Shown here in pieces: positions 15,684 to 25,096 of a stretch of DNA of 35,465 bases. Below the pieces are notes generated by a model. It was given only the letters and a program-made list of their open reading frames with translations. It did no database searches and was not told the origin of the DNA. The stretch covers positions 1 through 35,465 of the forward strand of contig JANXVZ010000008.1 in assembly GCA_025351405.1 (NCBI GenBank), in the 5' to 3' direction. The first letter of the stretch is position 1; every line of letters begins with the position of its first letter. Origin of the DNA: Sphingomonadales bacterium. Lineage in GTDB: Bacteria; Pseudomonadota; Alphaproteobacteria; Sphingomonadales; Sphingomonadaceae. A program made the translations under genes and the position numbers.

Positions 15684-17553
15684 GGGCTGGTTGCCGGCGT
15701 TGTTATTGGCACTTTGCCTGGTATCGGGCGTGAGCGCCGCCGAGCCCACCGCCCTCACCGTCAGCGATATCGCCTTCTCCGCCGGCGCCGAAATTCCTGT
15801 TGCCGGCTGGGTTCCGGCGCCCGCCCACCAGCGCGATATCAATGCCGAGGCGCGCCGCCTCGGGCTTTCGCCACCATTGTTCTCGTCATCGGTCTGGGTC
15901 CGCTATCGCTTCGACCGCACCGTTGCCGGTGGCGGCCATGTGGCCATGACGAGTGATTTCATGCGTGAGCGCTACACCGTCTATCTCAACGGCATCGATC
16001 TCTACCGCACCAACGCGGGGATTGGCGATGGCAATCTGGGTTGGCACCGGCCGGCCTATGTGCCGTTGCCTGACCGGCTTCTCAGACCCGGCATCAACAA
16101 CCTCGTCTTCCGGCTCGAGAGCGCCGATGCGCGTCCACTGGCGATCGGCAGCGTCAGCGTCGGTCCCGACATGGCCGTGCGCGCCCTCACCAACAGGCTG
16201 TTGTTCCTTGAAACCACAGGCCCCGAAATCATCAACGGCGTGCTGGCGCTGCTGACCGGCGGTACATTGCTGCTTTGGCTGGTGCGGCGGCAGGAGCCGG
16301 TTTTCGGCTGGCTGGTGCTCGTCGGGGCGGTGTGGTGGTTCCGTAACCTGCACTATTACATCGACAGCGCGCCATTCGATAACGCCCTGTTCTGGACGCT
16401 GACCACGGATTCGATCTTCGTGCTGATGGCGGTCGTCTATGGTTTTGCCGCCACCTTCTTTGCGTTGCCGCACCGGCGCCGGGTCATCATTGCCGCATTT
16501 TCGGTTTGCGGACTGGCGATCGTGGTGCGGCATGGCCTTGTGGCCTATGGCCATGCCGACACGCCGAGCTTCCTGCTGACCATTCCGGTGGCGGTTGCGA
16601 CGATGTACGTCCTCGCGCTCGCATGCCTGCGGACGCGGCAGATCGAAAACATGATGATGCTCGCGGCAGTCGCGGCGGCGACCGGGTTTGGCTTTCATGA
16701 CCTTTTGCTCGCCACAACCGGCACGGCCGGCACGCGCTTCTACCTGCAGCCTTACGGCAGTCTGCTGGTGTTTTCGGCATTCGGATTTGCGTTGGGTCGG
16801 CGGCTGTTGCTGGCCTTGGCAATCAACGAAAACGTCAACGAAGTGTTGGCCCAGCGCATTACCGACGCTGCCAGCCGGCTGGCGCGGAGCGAAGCCACCC
16901 GTCGCGCCTTGCAGGTTGCCAACGCGATCGAGGTCGAACGCGAACGCCTGATGCGCGAAATTCATGATGGTATCGGGTCCAGCCTGATCACTGCGCTGGC
17001 GGTCGCCGAACATCGCCAGGACTCGCCGGGCACCATTGCGACGCTAAAGCGATCGATCACCGATTTGCGTATCGGCGTCGATTCCCTCGAGCCGATTTAT
17101 GGAGACGTGACGCTGCTCCTCGCCAGCCTGCGCCACCGCATGGAGCGAGAGTTGCTCGCAGCGGGCATCGGCTTTGTCTGGAAGGTCGAGGCAGTGCCGC
17201 CGCTGGCCTGGCTCGACGCCGTCGCCGCGCTGCACGTGCTGCGTATCCTCCAGGAAGCCATCGGCAACATCCTCGACCATGCCGATGCCCGTCTTATCGA
17301 CGTGCAATGCGCGCCCGCTCGCGACCACGGTGTCGAAGGTGTCGTCATCATCATCACCGATGATGGCCGCGGCTTTGATATCAGCGCCAGGCGTGGCGAG
17401 GGCGGTAGAGAGGGCGGTGGCGGGCGCGGGGGCGGTGGACGCGGGCTCTCCAACATGGCGGCCCGCGCCGAAGCCTTGCGCGCCATCCTCGATTGCACCA
17501 GCGCGCCGGGAAAAGGCACCCGGCTGTCACTCTGGCTGCCACTGGCAAACTGA
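15673..17553 (+). CDS. 7TM-type sensor histidine kinase (HisKA_3)
   Basis: 626 aa from ATG 15673, overlapping the regulator stop by 11 bp. Signal peptide (LPALLLALCLVSGVSAAEP), a periplasmic jelly-roll-like domain (SSVWVRYRFDRTVAG, then RERYTVYLNGIDLYR and LLRPGINNLVFRLE; residues about 25-180), then seven hydrophobic segments (about 185-395). The HisKA_3 helix is ERERLMREIHDGIGSSLITA (His431); the ATPase domain has LQEAIGNILDHADA, DDGRGFD and GRGLSNMAARAEAL. A glycine/arginine-rich insertion (17394-17444) lies between the G1 and G2 boxes in the lid region. The periplasmic part resembles carbohydrate-binding-like 7TMR extracellular domains; the ligand is unknown. Confidence 0.93.
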   Translation: MFIKGWLPALLLALCLVSGVSAAEPTALTVSDIAFSAGAEIPVAGWVPAPAHQRDINAEARRLGLSPPLFSSSVWVRYRFDRTVAGGGHVAMTSDFMRERYTVYLNGIDLYRTNAGIGDGNLGWHRPAYVPLPDRLLRPGINNLVFRLESADARPLAIGSVSVGPDMAVRALTNRLLFLETTGPEIINGVLALLTGGTLLLWLVRRQEPVFGWLVLVGAVWWFRNLHYYIDSAPFDNALFWTLTTDSIFVLMAVVYGFAATFFALPHRRRVIIAAFSVCGLAIVVRHGLVAYGHADTPSFLLTIPVAVATMYVLALACLRTRQIENMMMLAAVAAATGFGFHDLLLATTGTAGTRFYLQPYGSLLVFSAFGFALGRRLLLALAINENVNEVLAQRITDAASRLARSEATRRALQVANAIEVERERLMREIHDGIGSSLITALAVAEHRQDSPGTIATLKRSITDLRIGVDSLEPIYGDVTLLLASLRHRMERELLAAGIGFVWKVEAVPPLAWLDAVAALHVLRILQEAIGNILDHADARLIDVQCAPARDHGVEGVVIIITDDGRGFDISARRGEGGREGGGGRGGGGRGLSNMAARAEALRAILDCTSAPGKGTRLSLWLPLAN

Positions 17554-17620
17554 GCCGGCGTCAATTTGCGGCCAGCGGCGGGCCTGTACCCTGCGGTCCC
17601 CCACGCGTCAGGCGCGCCAA

Positions 17621-20197
17621 TCAGGCATCGACCGCCTGGCGCGCATCCTGCAGCAGCTTTGCCAGTTCGGGCTTGCAACTGCCGCAATTGGTGCCGGCCC
17701 CAAGCGCCGCCCCGATGGCAGCGACGTCGCTGCACCGCAGGTCGCGGATCGCCGCTGTCAACGTGTGCAGCCCTATGTTGAAGCAAGCGCAGACCTGCGG
17801 GCCGGTGTCGGCGGGGGCACCGGCCGGCCCCCCCGCCAACAACGCGCCATCGACTTCAAGCGCGCCGAATTGCGCCGCCAGCCAGTCGCGCGACCCCGTG
17901 GCGGTGCCGGTGGCAAGGAACAGCACCGCCTCAAGCCGACCGTCGTCGTACAGCGCCCTGCGCAAGCCGCGGTTGGCGTCGCGGAATTCGCTCATCATCG
18001 GACCGCGAGGCAAGATCGCATCCGCGGCATCGGCAAGGCAACCCGAGCCAGCGATTTCAAAACGCTGGCAGCCGTCGGCGGCGACGCGCACCCACCAGTC
18101 CGCCGCCGGGGCCGCGGCGCTGCGACTGAGAAGGAAGCCATGCCAATCAGTGGCGTGGGCGGCGATGGCGGCAGGCGTATGCTTGAACCCGGGCTGGCCG
18201 GACATCGGATCCGGATCGGCATTGGCAAGCAGCCCGGCACGGCCGTCCGCCGCAGTGGCAAGGCTCCAGTGGATGGGAACGAAAAGACTGCCTCGGCGCT
18301 GGCCGGGGTCGATGAGGACGCGAAACAGCGCCGCACCGTATCCCGTCGTCACCCTCGCCAGGCCGCCATCGGCAAGTTGCTGCCGGACCGCATCATCGGG
18401 ATGGATGGCAACAAAGGGCTTGGGACGGTGGCCGCCCAGCCGCACGACGCTGCCGGTGCGGGTCATCGTATGCCATTGGTCACGAATACGCCCGGTGTTC
18501 AGGATGAACGGCAGCGCCGGATTTGCGGCGGCTGGACAGCGCGGTCGTATCGCGACCAGGCGCGCCTTGGCATTATCGGTGGGGAACCTGCCATCGCCGA
18601 ACAATCGCGGGCTGTGCGCCGGCCAATGCGCCGGGGCAGTATCATCGACCCCCGCCAGCGACAGGCGGCGGCTGGTCAGCGCCGTCAGCGCGACATGTTC
18701 CGCACGCACCGCCGCTGCATCCGGCCAATCGAATTCGGCGCTGTATCCCAGGCGCGCTGCCACTTGCGCCAGCGCCCACCAGTCCGCACGCGCCTCTCCG
18801 GGCGGCGGCAGAAAGGGACGCTGGCGCGAGACACGACGTTCGGAGTTGGTCACCGATCCGTCCTTCTCTCCCCATGCGAGCGCCGGCAGCCGCACATCGG
18901 CAAACGCCAGCGTGTCCGTGTGCGCCACCACGTCGGAGACGACGACGAATGGCGCATTGGCAAGCGCGCTACGGATGCCCGCCAGTTCGGGCATCGAAAC
19001 GGCGGGATTGGTGGCGATGATCCAAAGCGCCTTGATCTTTCCCGCGCCCAGCGCCTGGAACAGATCGACCGCCTTCAACCCGGGTTTGCGCGCCAGCGCC
19101 GGCGCATTCCAGAAACGTCGCACCGTTTCTGCCCCGATTGCATCGTCAAAGCCGATATGCGCGGCAAGGCTGTTGGCGAGCCCGCCGACTTCGCGGCCAC
19201 CCATGGCGTTGGGTTGCCCCGTCAGGGAGAACGGCGAAGCACCGGGCTTGCCGATGCGACCCGTGGCAAGATGGACGTTGAGGATGGCGGTAACATTGTC
19301 AGTACCGCTGCGGGACTGGTTGCTGCCCTGGCTCCATGCCGTGACGGTGCGCGGGCAAGCCGCGAACAGCGCGAAAAAAGCCTGCACATCGGCTTCGGCC
19401 AAACCACAATCGGTTGCAATGGCGGCGGCCGACTGGTCATCGCCTGCCAGCGTCGTCCAGAAATCGGCTGGCGCCTCGACGTGATCGGCGAGATAGTCGG
19501 CATCGAGCGCGCCGGCATTGCGGAGGTGGACGAGCAGCCCGTTCCACAGCCGCACGTCACTGCCCGGCGCCAAAGGCAGATGCAGATCGGCGATATCGCA
19601 GGTTTCAGTACGGCGTGGATCGATGACGACGACCCTGGTGCCGCGCGCGGTGCGCGCCGCTGCAAGGCGCTGGAACAACACCGGGTGGCACCAGGCGGTA
19701 TTGGAGCCGACCAGCACGACGAGATCGGCCTGCTCGAGGTCGTCGTAACACCCCGGCACGATATCCTCGCCGAAGCTGCGAACCTGCGCCGCGACCGTCG
19801 AGGCCATGCAAAGCCGCGAATTGGTGTCGATATTGCCGCTGCCGATGAAGCCCTTCATCAGCTTGTTGGCGACATAATAATCCTCCGTCAGCAACTGCCC
19901 GGAAACGTAGAACGCCACGGAATCCGGGCCATGATCACGGATTGCGCCGGCGAACCTGTCGGCGACAAGATCGAGGGCAGCGTCCCAGCCGACCTTGTCT
20001 CCGCCGACCATCGGATGCAGCAGGCGGCCGTCGAGCCCCAAGGTCTCGCCGAGCGCAGCGCCTTTCGAGCACAATCGGCCGAAGTTGGCAGGATGGTCGG
20101 GATCACCGTGCACCGACACGGCGCCGGCATCGTCGGCTGTGGCGATAACCCCGCAACCCACACCGCAATACGGGCAGGTGGTGCGGACCCCGGCCAT
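17621..20197 (-). CDS. nasA: Assimilatory nitrate reductase catalytic subunit with C-terminal BFD-type [2Fe-2S] domain
   Basis: 858 aa from ATG 20197, three bases after the nirD stop. Cys8, Cys11, Cys15 and Cys43 (CPYCGVGC, RLCSKG) form the N-terminal [4Fe-4S] site. The molybdenum ligand is probably Cys130 in NTNSRLCMAST. Further molybdopterin-binding blocks are WSQGSNQSRSGTDNV, TGRIGKPGASPFSLTGQPNA and WIIATNPAVSMPE; the C-terminal dinucleotide-binding domain begins around FILNTGRIRDQWHTMTRTG. The last about 56 residues are a BFD-like domain with Cys803, Cys805, Cys838 and Cys841, as in Klebsiella-type NasA. It reduces nitrate to nitrite in the cytoplasm using a bis-MGD cofactor. It is the last gene of the nitrate operon, convergent with the kinase gene. 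Confidence 0.96.
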   Translation of the reverse strand: MAGVRTTCPYCGVGCGVIATADDAGAVSVHGDPDHPANFGRLCSKGAALGETLGLDGRLLHPMVGGDKVGWDAALDLVADRFAGAIRDHGPDSVAFYVSGQLLTEDYYVANKLMKGFIGSGNIDTNSRLCMASTVAAQVRSFGEDIVPGCYDDLEQADLVVLVGSNTAWCHPVLFQRLAAARTARGTRVVVIDPRRTETCDIADLHLPLAPGSDVRLWNGLLVHLRNAGALDADYLADHVEAPADFWTTLAGDDQSAAAIATDCGLAEADVQAFFALFAACPRTVTAWSQGSNQSRSGTDNVTAILNVHLATGRIGKPGASPFSLTGQPNAMGGREVGGLANSLAAHIGFDDAIGAETVRRFWNAPALARKPGLKAVDLFQALGAGKIKALWIIATNPAVSMPELAGIRSALANAPFVVVSDVVAHTDTLAFADVRLPALAWGEKDGSVTNSERRVSRQRPFLPPPGEARADWWALAQVAARLGYSAEFDWPDAAAVRAEHVALTALTSRRLSLAGVDDTAPAHWPAHSPRLFGDGRFPTDNAKARLVAIRPRCPAAANPALPFILNTGRIRDQWHTMTRTGSVVRLGGHRPKPFVAIHPDDAVRQQLADGGLARVTTGYGAALFRVLIDPGQRRGSLFVPIHWSLATAADGRAGLLANADPDPMSGQPGFKHTPAAIAAHATDWHGFLLSRSAAAPAADWWVRVAADGCQRFEIAGSGCLADAADAILPRGPMMSEFRDANRGLRRALYDDGRLEAVLFLATGTATGSRDWLAAQFGALEVDGALLAGGPAGAPADTGPQVCACFNIGLHTLTAAIRDLRCSDVAAIGAALGAGTNCGSCKPELAKLLQDARQAVDA

Positions 20198-20199
20198 CT

Positions 20200-20577
20200 T
20201 CAGGCGGCGATTTCGACGGCAACCGCCAGCGCGGCAAAATCGAGCCACAACCAGACCCGTTCGCCCTCGGTCTTGACCGGGTGCCGCCGGGTACAACCCT
20301 TGTCGGGCGCCCTCGCCTCCCCGCTGCCGAGCGCGATCTGCCAGTTGTGCAATGGGCACGCCACCCATTCGCCATGGACGATCCCCTGGCTCAGCGGCCC
20401 GCCCTTGTGCGGGCATCGGTCGTCGAGGGCGAACAGCCGGTCACGATCGGCACGGAATACCGCGATCCGGCCCTGAGGCGCGTCAATAACCCGGCTCCCC
20501 AATTTGGGGATGTCGTCCAGCCGGCAAATCGCGACCCAACGGCGCGCGGTGACCCCGGATGTGGTGAACGTCGTCAT
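20200..20577 (-). CDS. nirD: Nitrite reductase [NAD(P)H] small subunit, Rieske-type
   Basis: 125 aa. A full Rieske motif is present: Cys55-x-His57 in DRCPHKGGPL and Cys74-x-x-His77 in CPLHNW. Many enterobacterial NirD proteins lack these ligands, so this one probably carries a real [2Fe-2S] cluster. It works with NirB in the cytoplasmic six-electron reduction of nitrite to ammonium. Its ATG overlaps the nirB stop (ATGA, 20574-20577), and nasA begins three bases after its own stop. Confidence 0.95.
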   Translation of the reverse strand: MTTFTTSGVTARRWVAICRLDDIPKLGSRVIDAPQGRIAVFRADRDRLFALDDRCPHKGGPLSQGIVHGEWVACPLHNWQIALGSGEARAPDKGCTRRHPVKTEGERVWLWLDFAALAVAVEIAA

Positions 20578-23027
20578 CCTGCGGGCACCAGCGCCGGCGC
20601 CGGCAGGATGGCGAATTCATCGGCGTCATGGCCCCTGACGCGCGCCTCCCACGGGTCATCCTGCATGAACTGCTGGCCGAACAGGAAGCGCGCCGCCAGG
20701 GCCGCACGATTGGCAGCATCGTCGACGATCCGTGCCTTGATATAGTCGAGCCCGACGCGCTCGACCCAGGGCGCCGTGCGATCGAGATAGCGCGCTTCCT
20801 CGCGGTAAAGCTGGACGAAGGCGGCCGAATATTCGAGCGCTTCGGCCTCGGTGGCGACCTTGCACAGCAGGTCGGTGACGCGGACCTTGATGCCGCCATT
20901 GCCACCGATGTGAAGTTCATAGCCGCTATCGACGCAAATGACGCCGAAGTCCTTTATCGTCGCCTCGGCGCAGTTGCGCGGGCAGCCCGATACCGCCATC
21001 TTGAACTTGTGCGGCATGTTGCTGCCCCAGCTCATCTTTTCGAGCTTCACGCCCAGCCCCGTCGAATCCTGGGTGCCGAAGCGACACCAGTCGGAACCGA
21101 CGCAGGTCTTCACCGTGCGCAATGCTTTGGCATAGGCATGGCCGCTGACCATGCCGGCGGCGTTGAGATCCGCCCAGACCGCGGGCAGATCCTGCTTCTT
21201 GATGCCGAACAGGTCCACCCTCTGACCGCCGGTCACCTTGACCATCGGCACGGCGAACTTGTCGCAGACATCGGCGATGGCGCGCAGTTCCTTCGCCGAG
21301 GTCAGCCCGCCCCACATCCGCGGCACCACCGAAAAGGTGCCGTCCTTCTGGATGTTGCCATGGGCGCGTTCGTTGATGAAGCGCGACTGCTTGTCGTCGA
21401 CATAGGCGCCGGGCCATTCGCAGAGCAGATAGTAATTCAGCGCCGGGCGGCACGAGGCGCAGCCGTTGGGCGTCGTCCATTCGAGCGCCTGCATGACGGC
21501 GGGGATCTCGCGCAAGCCGTGGAGGCGGATGAGCTTTCGGACATCGTCATGGGTCTGGTCGGTGCACGCGCACATCGCCTTGACGCCCTCATGGGCATAT
21601 TCGCCGCCGAGTTCGAGGACGAGGAGCTGTTCGACGAGGCCGGTGCACGAACCGCAGGAGGCCGAGGCCTTGGTGCATTTGCGCAATCCATCGAGGTCGC
21701 AGGCACCATCGGCGATGGCGGTGACAATCGTGCCCTTCGACACGCCGTTGCAACCGCAGATTTCAGCCTGCGGGGAAAGTGCTGCAACGGCGGCGCTAGG
21801 GTCGTGTGCGCTGCCCGCGAAGGCCTGGCCGAAAATCAGATGTTCGCGCAGCGGCGCGATATCGGCACCGTCCTTCAAAAGCTGGAAATACCAGCTGCCG
21901 TCCGCAGTGTCGCCGTACAGCACCGCGCCGACCAGCCTGTCCCCGGCAACCACCAGCCGCTTGTAGATGCCGCGATGCGAATCGCGCAGGACGATGTCTT
22001 CGGTGCCGTCGCCGCCGGAAAAGTCCCCGGCCGAGAACAGATCGATGCCCGAAACCTTCAGCTTGGTCGCGGTCACCGAGCCGGTATAACCCCTGGGCGT
22101 GCCTGCAAGCCCATCGGCAAGTGCGTTGCACATGTCCCACAGTGGCGCCACCAACCCATAGCAGGCACCGCGATGCTCGACACACTCCCCGACGGCGAGG
22201 ATGGCGGGGTCGCTGGTCACCATGTGATCGTCGACGATGATGCCGCGAGCGGTTTCGACTCCCGCGGCCTTGGCGAGCGCCGTATCGGGACGGATGCCGA
22301 CAGCCATGACGACGATATCGGCGGGCAGCACCGTGCCATCCTTGAGCTTGACGCCGGTGACGCGGTCGTCACCGACAATCGCCTCCGTATGGGCTGTCGT
22401 CAGGATGGTCTGGCCACGGCTTTCGAGTTCGTGCTTGAGGAGATAGCCCGCAGCTTCATCGAGCTGGCGCTCCATCAAATGGCCCATCAGATGAACGACA
22501 GTCACCGTCATGCCGCGCAGACACAGGCCGTGCGCCGCTTCAAGGCCCAGCAGACCGCCGCCGATGACCACGGCACGCCCGCCGCCGGCCGCCACCGCCA
22601 GCATTTTTTCGACATCGTCCATGTCACGAAAGGTGACGACGCCGGGCAGGCCCACGCCCGGCACCGGGATCACGAACGGCGTCGATCCGGTGGCGATGAG
22701 CAGCAGGTCATAGGCGATGACCAGCCCCGACCGCGCCGTCACCGTCTTCGCCGCGCGGTCGATCGCCAGCACGGAGTCGCCGCTGTACAGGGTGATGGCG
22801 TTGTCGTCGTACCAAGCCTGGTCGTTGATGACGATTTCGTCAAAGCTCTTGTCGCCGGCCAGCACCGGCGACTGCATGATGCGGTTATAGTTGACCCGCG
22901 GCTCGGCACCGAACACCGAAATGGCAAAACGACCGGGGCTGCGCTTCAATATCTCCTCGATGGCACGGCAACCCGCCATGCCGTTGCCGATCACGACAAG
23001 CCGTTGTTGCGGATCACTCCGGGCCAT
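20574..23027 (-). CDS. nirB: Nitrite reductase [NAD(P)H] large subunit, siroheme-dependent
   Basis: 817 aa, the usual length. FAD-binding VVIGNGMAGCRA (residues 11-22), NAD(P)H-binding VVIGGGLLGLEAA (153-165), BFD-type [2Fe-2S] domain with Cys424, Cys426, Cys458 and Cys461, and a second Cys-rich BFD-like segment (MCACTDQTHDDV, then GCASC; about 485-527). The siroheme/[4Fe-4S] ligands are Cys642, Cys648, Cys682 and Cys686 (TCVGSDWC, GCPRNCAEA). It converts nitrite to ammonium with NirD. Start ATG 23027 lies 12 bp after the porin stop, with GGAG-like AAGGAGCG upstream inside the gap. No siroheme synthesis gene is in the window. Confidence 0.97.
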   Translation of the reverse strand: MARSDPQQRLVVIGNGMAGCRAIEEILKRSPGRFAISVFGAEPRVNYNRIMQSPVLAGDKSFDEIVINDQAWYDDNAITLYSGDSVLAIDRAAKTVTARSGLVIAYDLLLIATGSTPFVIPVPGVGLPGVVTFRDMDDVEKMLAVAAGGGRAVVIGGGLLGLEAAHGLCLRGMTVTVVHLMGHLMERQLDEAAGYLLKHELESRGQTILTTAHTEAIVGDDRVTGVKLKDGTVLPADIVVMAVGIRPDTALAKAAGVETARGIIVDDHMVTSDPAILAVGECVEHRGACYGLVAPLWDMCNALADGLAGTPRGYTGSVTATKLKVSGIDLFSAGDFSGGDGTEDIVLRDSHRGIYKRLVVAGDRLVGAVLYGDTADGSWYFQLLKDGADIAPLREHLIFGQAFAGSAHDPSAAVAALSPQAEICGCNGVSKGTIVTAIADGACDLDGLRKCTKASASCGSCTGLVEQLLVLELGGEYAHEGVKAMCACTDQTHDDVRKLIRLHGLREIPAVMQALEWTTPNGCASCRPALNYYLLCEWPGAYVDDKQSRFINERAHGNIQKDGTFSVVPRMWGGLTSAKELRAIADVCDKFAVPMVKVTGGQRVDLFGIKKQDLPAVWADLNAAGMVSGHAYAKALRTVKTCVGSDWCRFGTQDSTGLGVKLEKMSWGSNMPHKFKMAVSGCPRNCAEATIKDFGVICVDSGYELHIGGNGGIKVRVTDLLCKVATEAEALEYSAAFVQLYREEARYLDRTAPWVERVGLDYIKARIVDDAANRAALAARFLFGQQFMQDDPWEARVRGHDADEFAILPAPALVPAG

Positions 23028-23039
23028 TACAACGCTCCT

Positions 23040-24236
23040 TCAAAAGCCGTATTCGACCGTCAGCCACAGCTTTTTGGTGTCTGTGGCGAAGGTCTTGTGG
23101 CGGTAATCGGCATATTTGGCGGTCAGCGTGAATTTCTGAATTTTGGCCAGAAGCTGGACGTCGATCTCGTCGCCATAATGCTGGCCGAGGCGATCCGATC
23201 GAAAATCATGATAGACGCCAAGCAAGGCTACGCTGGCGAACGGCCCGATATTGCTCACTGCATAACCTGCCGAGCTATAGGCATCGCGGATGCCGTTACC
23301 CGGCGTCACCAGGAATTTGTCGGCCCAGCCCTGGAACTTGTGCAGTGTCGCCAGCGGAGTCTGGAACGCGGTGAAGGCAACGCCGCTGCTGGCACCGAGC
23401 ACTTCATAGCCGCCCGCCAGCTGCAACCCGCCGACGGTGAGCGCGATATCGCCCAAATAATAGCCGGCGCCATAGCTGCGTGGATTCTTGAAGGCATCCT
23501 GCTGGTGCGCATAGGAAGCGGCGTAGGCCAGGCTGACGGTCTTGCTGAAAGGGTGTTTGCCGGCAAAGCGACCGCCAAAGGTGCGTGACGAGAATTGCAG
23601 CCGCGTCGGCTGGTTCTGGTCGATCCAGTAGCCAAAGCCGGTCAACGTGCCGATGGGAGTGGCATAGCTCGCATTGGCGAAGACATTGTCGCCATTGATG
23701 TGCGCGGTGGGGGAATCGATGCCGAAAATGGTGCGATCGGACCATGCGTAGCTGAGATCGATCTTCAGCGGCTTGACCGGGTTGATCTCGGCGCGGACCG
23801 CGTCGAAGGTCTGTTCATTGTCGCGGAATCCGACGGCGCCGACAAATCGCTGGTCATCGAGGTTGATGCGCTGGCGTCCGAGCGTCAGCGTCGTACCCTT
23901 GATCGATTTGTTCTGGATTTGCAGGCGGTTGATCTCGACATTCTGCGGATCGGCGACCGTGGGAAACAGCAGCTTGCGATTGGTGGTGCTATTGTAGTCG
24001 TTGACGATGCCCAGTGTGCCTTCGCCTTCGACAAGGATGCGTGTCGCCGGCAAGACGCGCACATCGAAGCCAGCGCGGGCGCGCAGGGTCAAGGCATCGG
24101 CCTTGTTGGCAAATCCCGCTTGGTCGACGTTCTCGTAACGCAGCCGCAGGTCGACAAGCGGCTTGAACACCGGGTCGGTCGCGCCTCGTGCGGCAGTCGC
24201 GGTCAAGACCGCCGCGATCATGATGATGGTTTTCAT
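23040..24236 (-). CDS. Outer-membrane porin, alginate-export-like, in the nitrate operon
   Basis: 398 aa from ATG 24236, with a signal peptide (MKTIIMIAAVLTATAARGA). The mature part starts DPVFKPLVDLRLRYENVDQA and has alternating beta-strands through to a C-terminal aromatic residue (LTVEYGF), the typical end of an outer-membrane barrel. Blocks such as RARAGFDVRV, TLTLGRQRINLDDQRFVG and FDAVRAEI match the alginate export (AlgE-like) family. Its place between nrtD and nirB suggests that it lets nitrate or a related anion through the outer membrane; this is inference from context. The gap after nrtD is 52 bp and to nirB 12 bp, so it is part of the operon. Confidence 0.87.
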   Translation of the reverse strand: MKTIIMIAAVLTATAARGATDPVFKPLVDLRLRYENVDQAGFANKADALTLRARAGFDVRVLPATRILVEGEGTLGIVNDYNSTTNRKLLFPTVADPQNVEINRLQIQNKSIKGTTLTLGRQRINLDDQRFVGAVGFRDNEQTFDAVRAEINPVKPLKIDLSYAWSDRTIFGIDSPTAHINGDNVFANASYATPIGTLTGFGYWIDQNQPTRLQFSSRTFGGRFAGKHPFSKTVSLAYAASYAHQQDAFKNPRSYGAGYYLGDIALTVGGLQLAGGYEVLGASSGVAFTAFQTPLATLHKFQGWADKFLVTPGNGIRDAYSSAGYAVSNIGPFASVALLGVYHDFRSDRLGQHYGDEIDVQLLAKIQKFTLTAKYADYRHKTFATDTKKLWLTVEYGF

Positions 24237-24288
24237 TGATGGCCCCCGCAGTTCATGAAAATCTCCTCCCCCAAGGATATTCACGGCT

Positions 24289-25095
24289 TCAGGCGGCCTT
24301 TTCGCCAGGATGGCTGAAGCGTTCGTAGAGGAACCGCAGCACATCGGTGCGCGCGCCAACGTATCCGGATGTGTCGGCGATTTCGAGGCGGTGGCGCGGG
24401 CGCGCCAGCTTGACGGCAAGGTCCTCGCCGATGGTGGCGGCAGGGCCATTGGTCATCATGACGACCCGATCGGCAAGCAAGACCGCCTCATCGACGTCAT
24501 GGGTGATCATCACCACCGTGCTGCCCTGGCTCGCCTGCAACTCCATCACCATGTCCTGCAGATTGGCGCGGGTCAGCGCATCGAGCGCGCCAAAGGGCTC
24601 GTCCATCAGCAGCAGGCGGGGCTTCACGGCGATGGCGCGGGCAATGCCGACGCGCTGCTTCATGCCGCCCGACAGCTCGGCCGGGCGCTTGGCGGCGTTG
24701 CCGGCCATGTGCACCAGTTCCAGGTTGTGCATGACGAGGTCACGGCGGGCGGCGCGGTTGAGGGTCGCGGCGAACACCTTGTCGACCGCCAGCGCGACGT
24801 TTTCGGCGACCGTCAGCCACGGCAGCAGGCTGTGATCCTGGAAGACCACCGCCCGGTCCGGCCCCGGCGCATCGACGACCTGGCCATCGAGGAAGATGAC
24901 GCCGGTGGAGGCCTTGGTCAGCCCGGCGATGACGTTGAGCAACGTCGACTTGCCGCAGCCCGAATGGCCGATCAACGCGACGAGTTCTCCGCGTTCGACG
25001 TTGAGATCGATATTTTGCAGGGCGACGAACGGCCCGTTGCGGGTGGCGAAGGTGACGCCGATGCCCTCGAGCGCCAGATAGGAACGTTGTTTCAT
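24289..25095 (-). CDS. nrtD: Nitrate ABC transporter ATP-binding protein
   Basis: 268 aa from ATG 25095, preceded by a strong GGGAGGG eight bases upstream. Walker A GHSGCGKST (43-51), Q-loop FQDHSLLPWLTV, signature LSGGMKQR, Walker B LLLMDEPFGALD and switch His in VMITHDVDEA. The PDRAVVFQDHSLLPWLTV segment is typical of the nitrate/sulfonate/taurine group (NrtC/D, SsuB, TauB). It should power NrtB in nitrate uptake. Its ATG is one base after the nrtB stop. Only one ATPase gene is present, so it probably forms a homodimer, unlike the NrtC/NrtD pair of cyanobacteria. Confidence 0.95.
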   Translation of the reverse strand: MKQRSYLALEGIGVTFATRNGPFVALQNIDLNVERGELVALIGHSGCGKSTLLNVIAGLTKASTGVIFLDGQVVDAPGPDRAVVFQDHSLLPWLTVAENVALAVDKVFAATLNRAARRDLVMHNLELVHMAGNAAKRPAELSGGMKQRVGIARAIAVKPRLLLMDEPFGALDALTRANLQDMVMELQASQGSTVVMITHDVDEAVLLADRVVMMTNGPAATIGEDLAVKLARPRHRLEIADTSGYVGARTDVLRFLYERFSHPGEKAA

Positions 25096-25096
25096 T

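Noticed and set aside
17174-20476. Long plus-strand frames (1100 and 663 codons) across the nitrate reductase gene
   Set aside because: Shadows of nasA and the kinase end; low-complexity Arg/Ala/Gly sequence and no family.
20628-23588. 986-codon plus-strand frame antisense to nirB
   Set aside because: Complement shadow of nirB, whose cofactor motifs are all in place.
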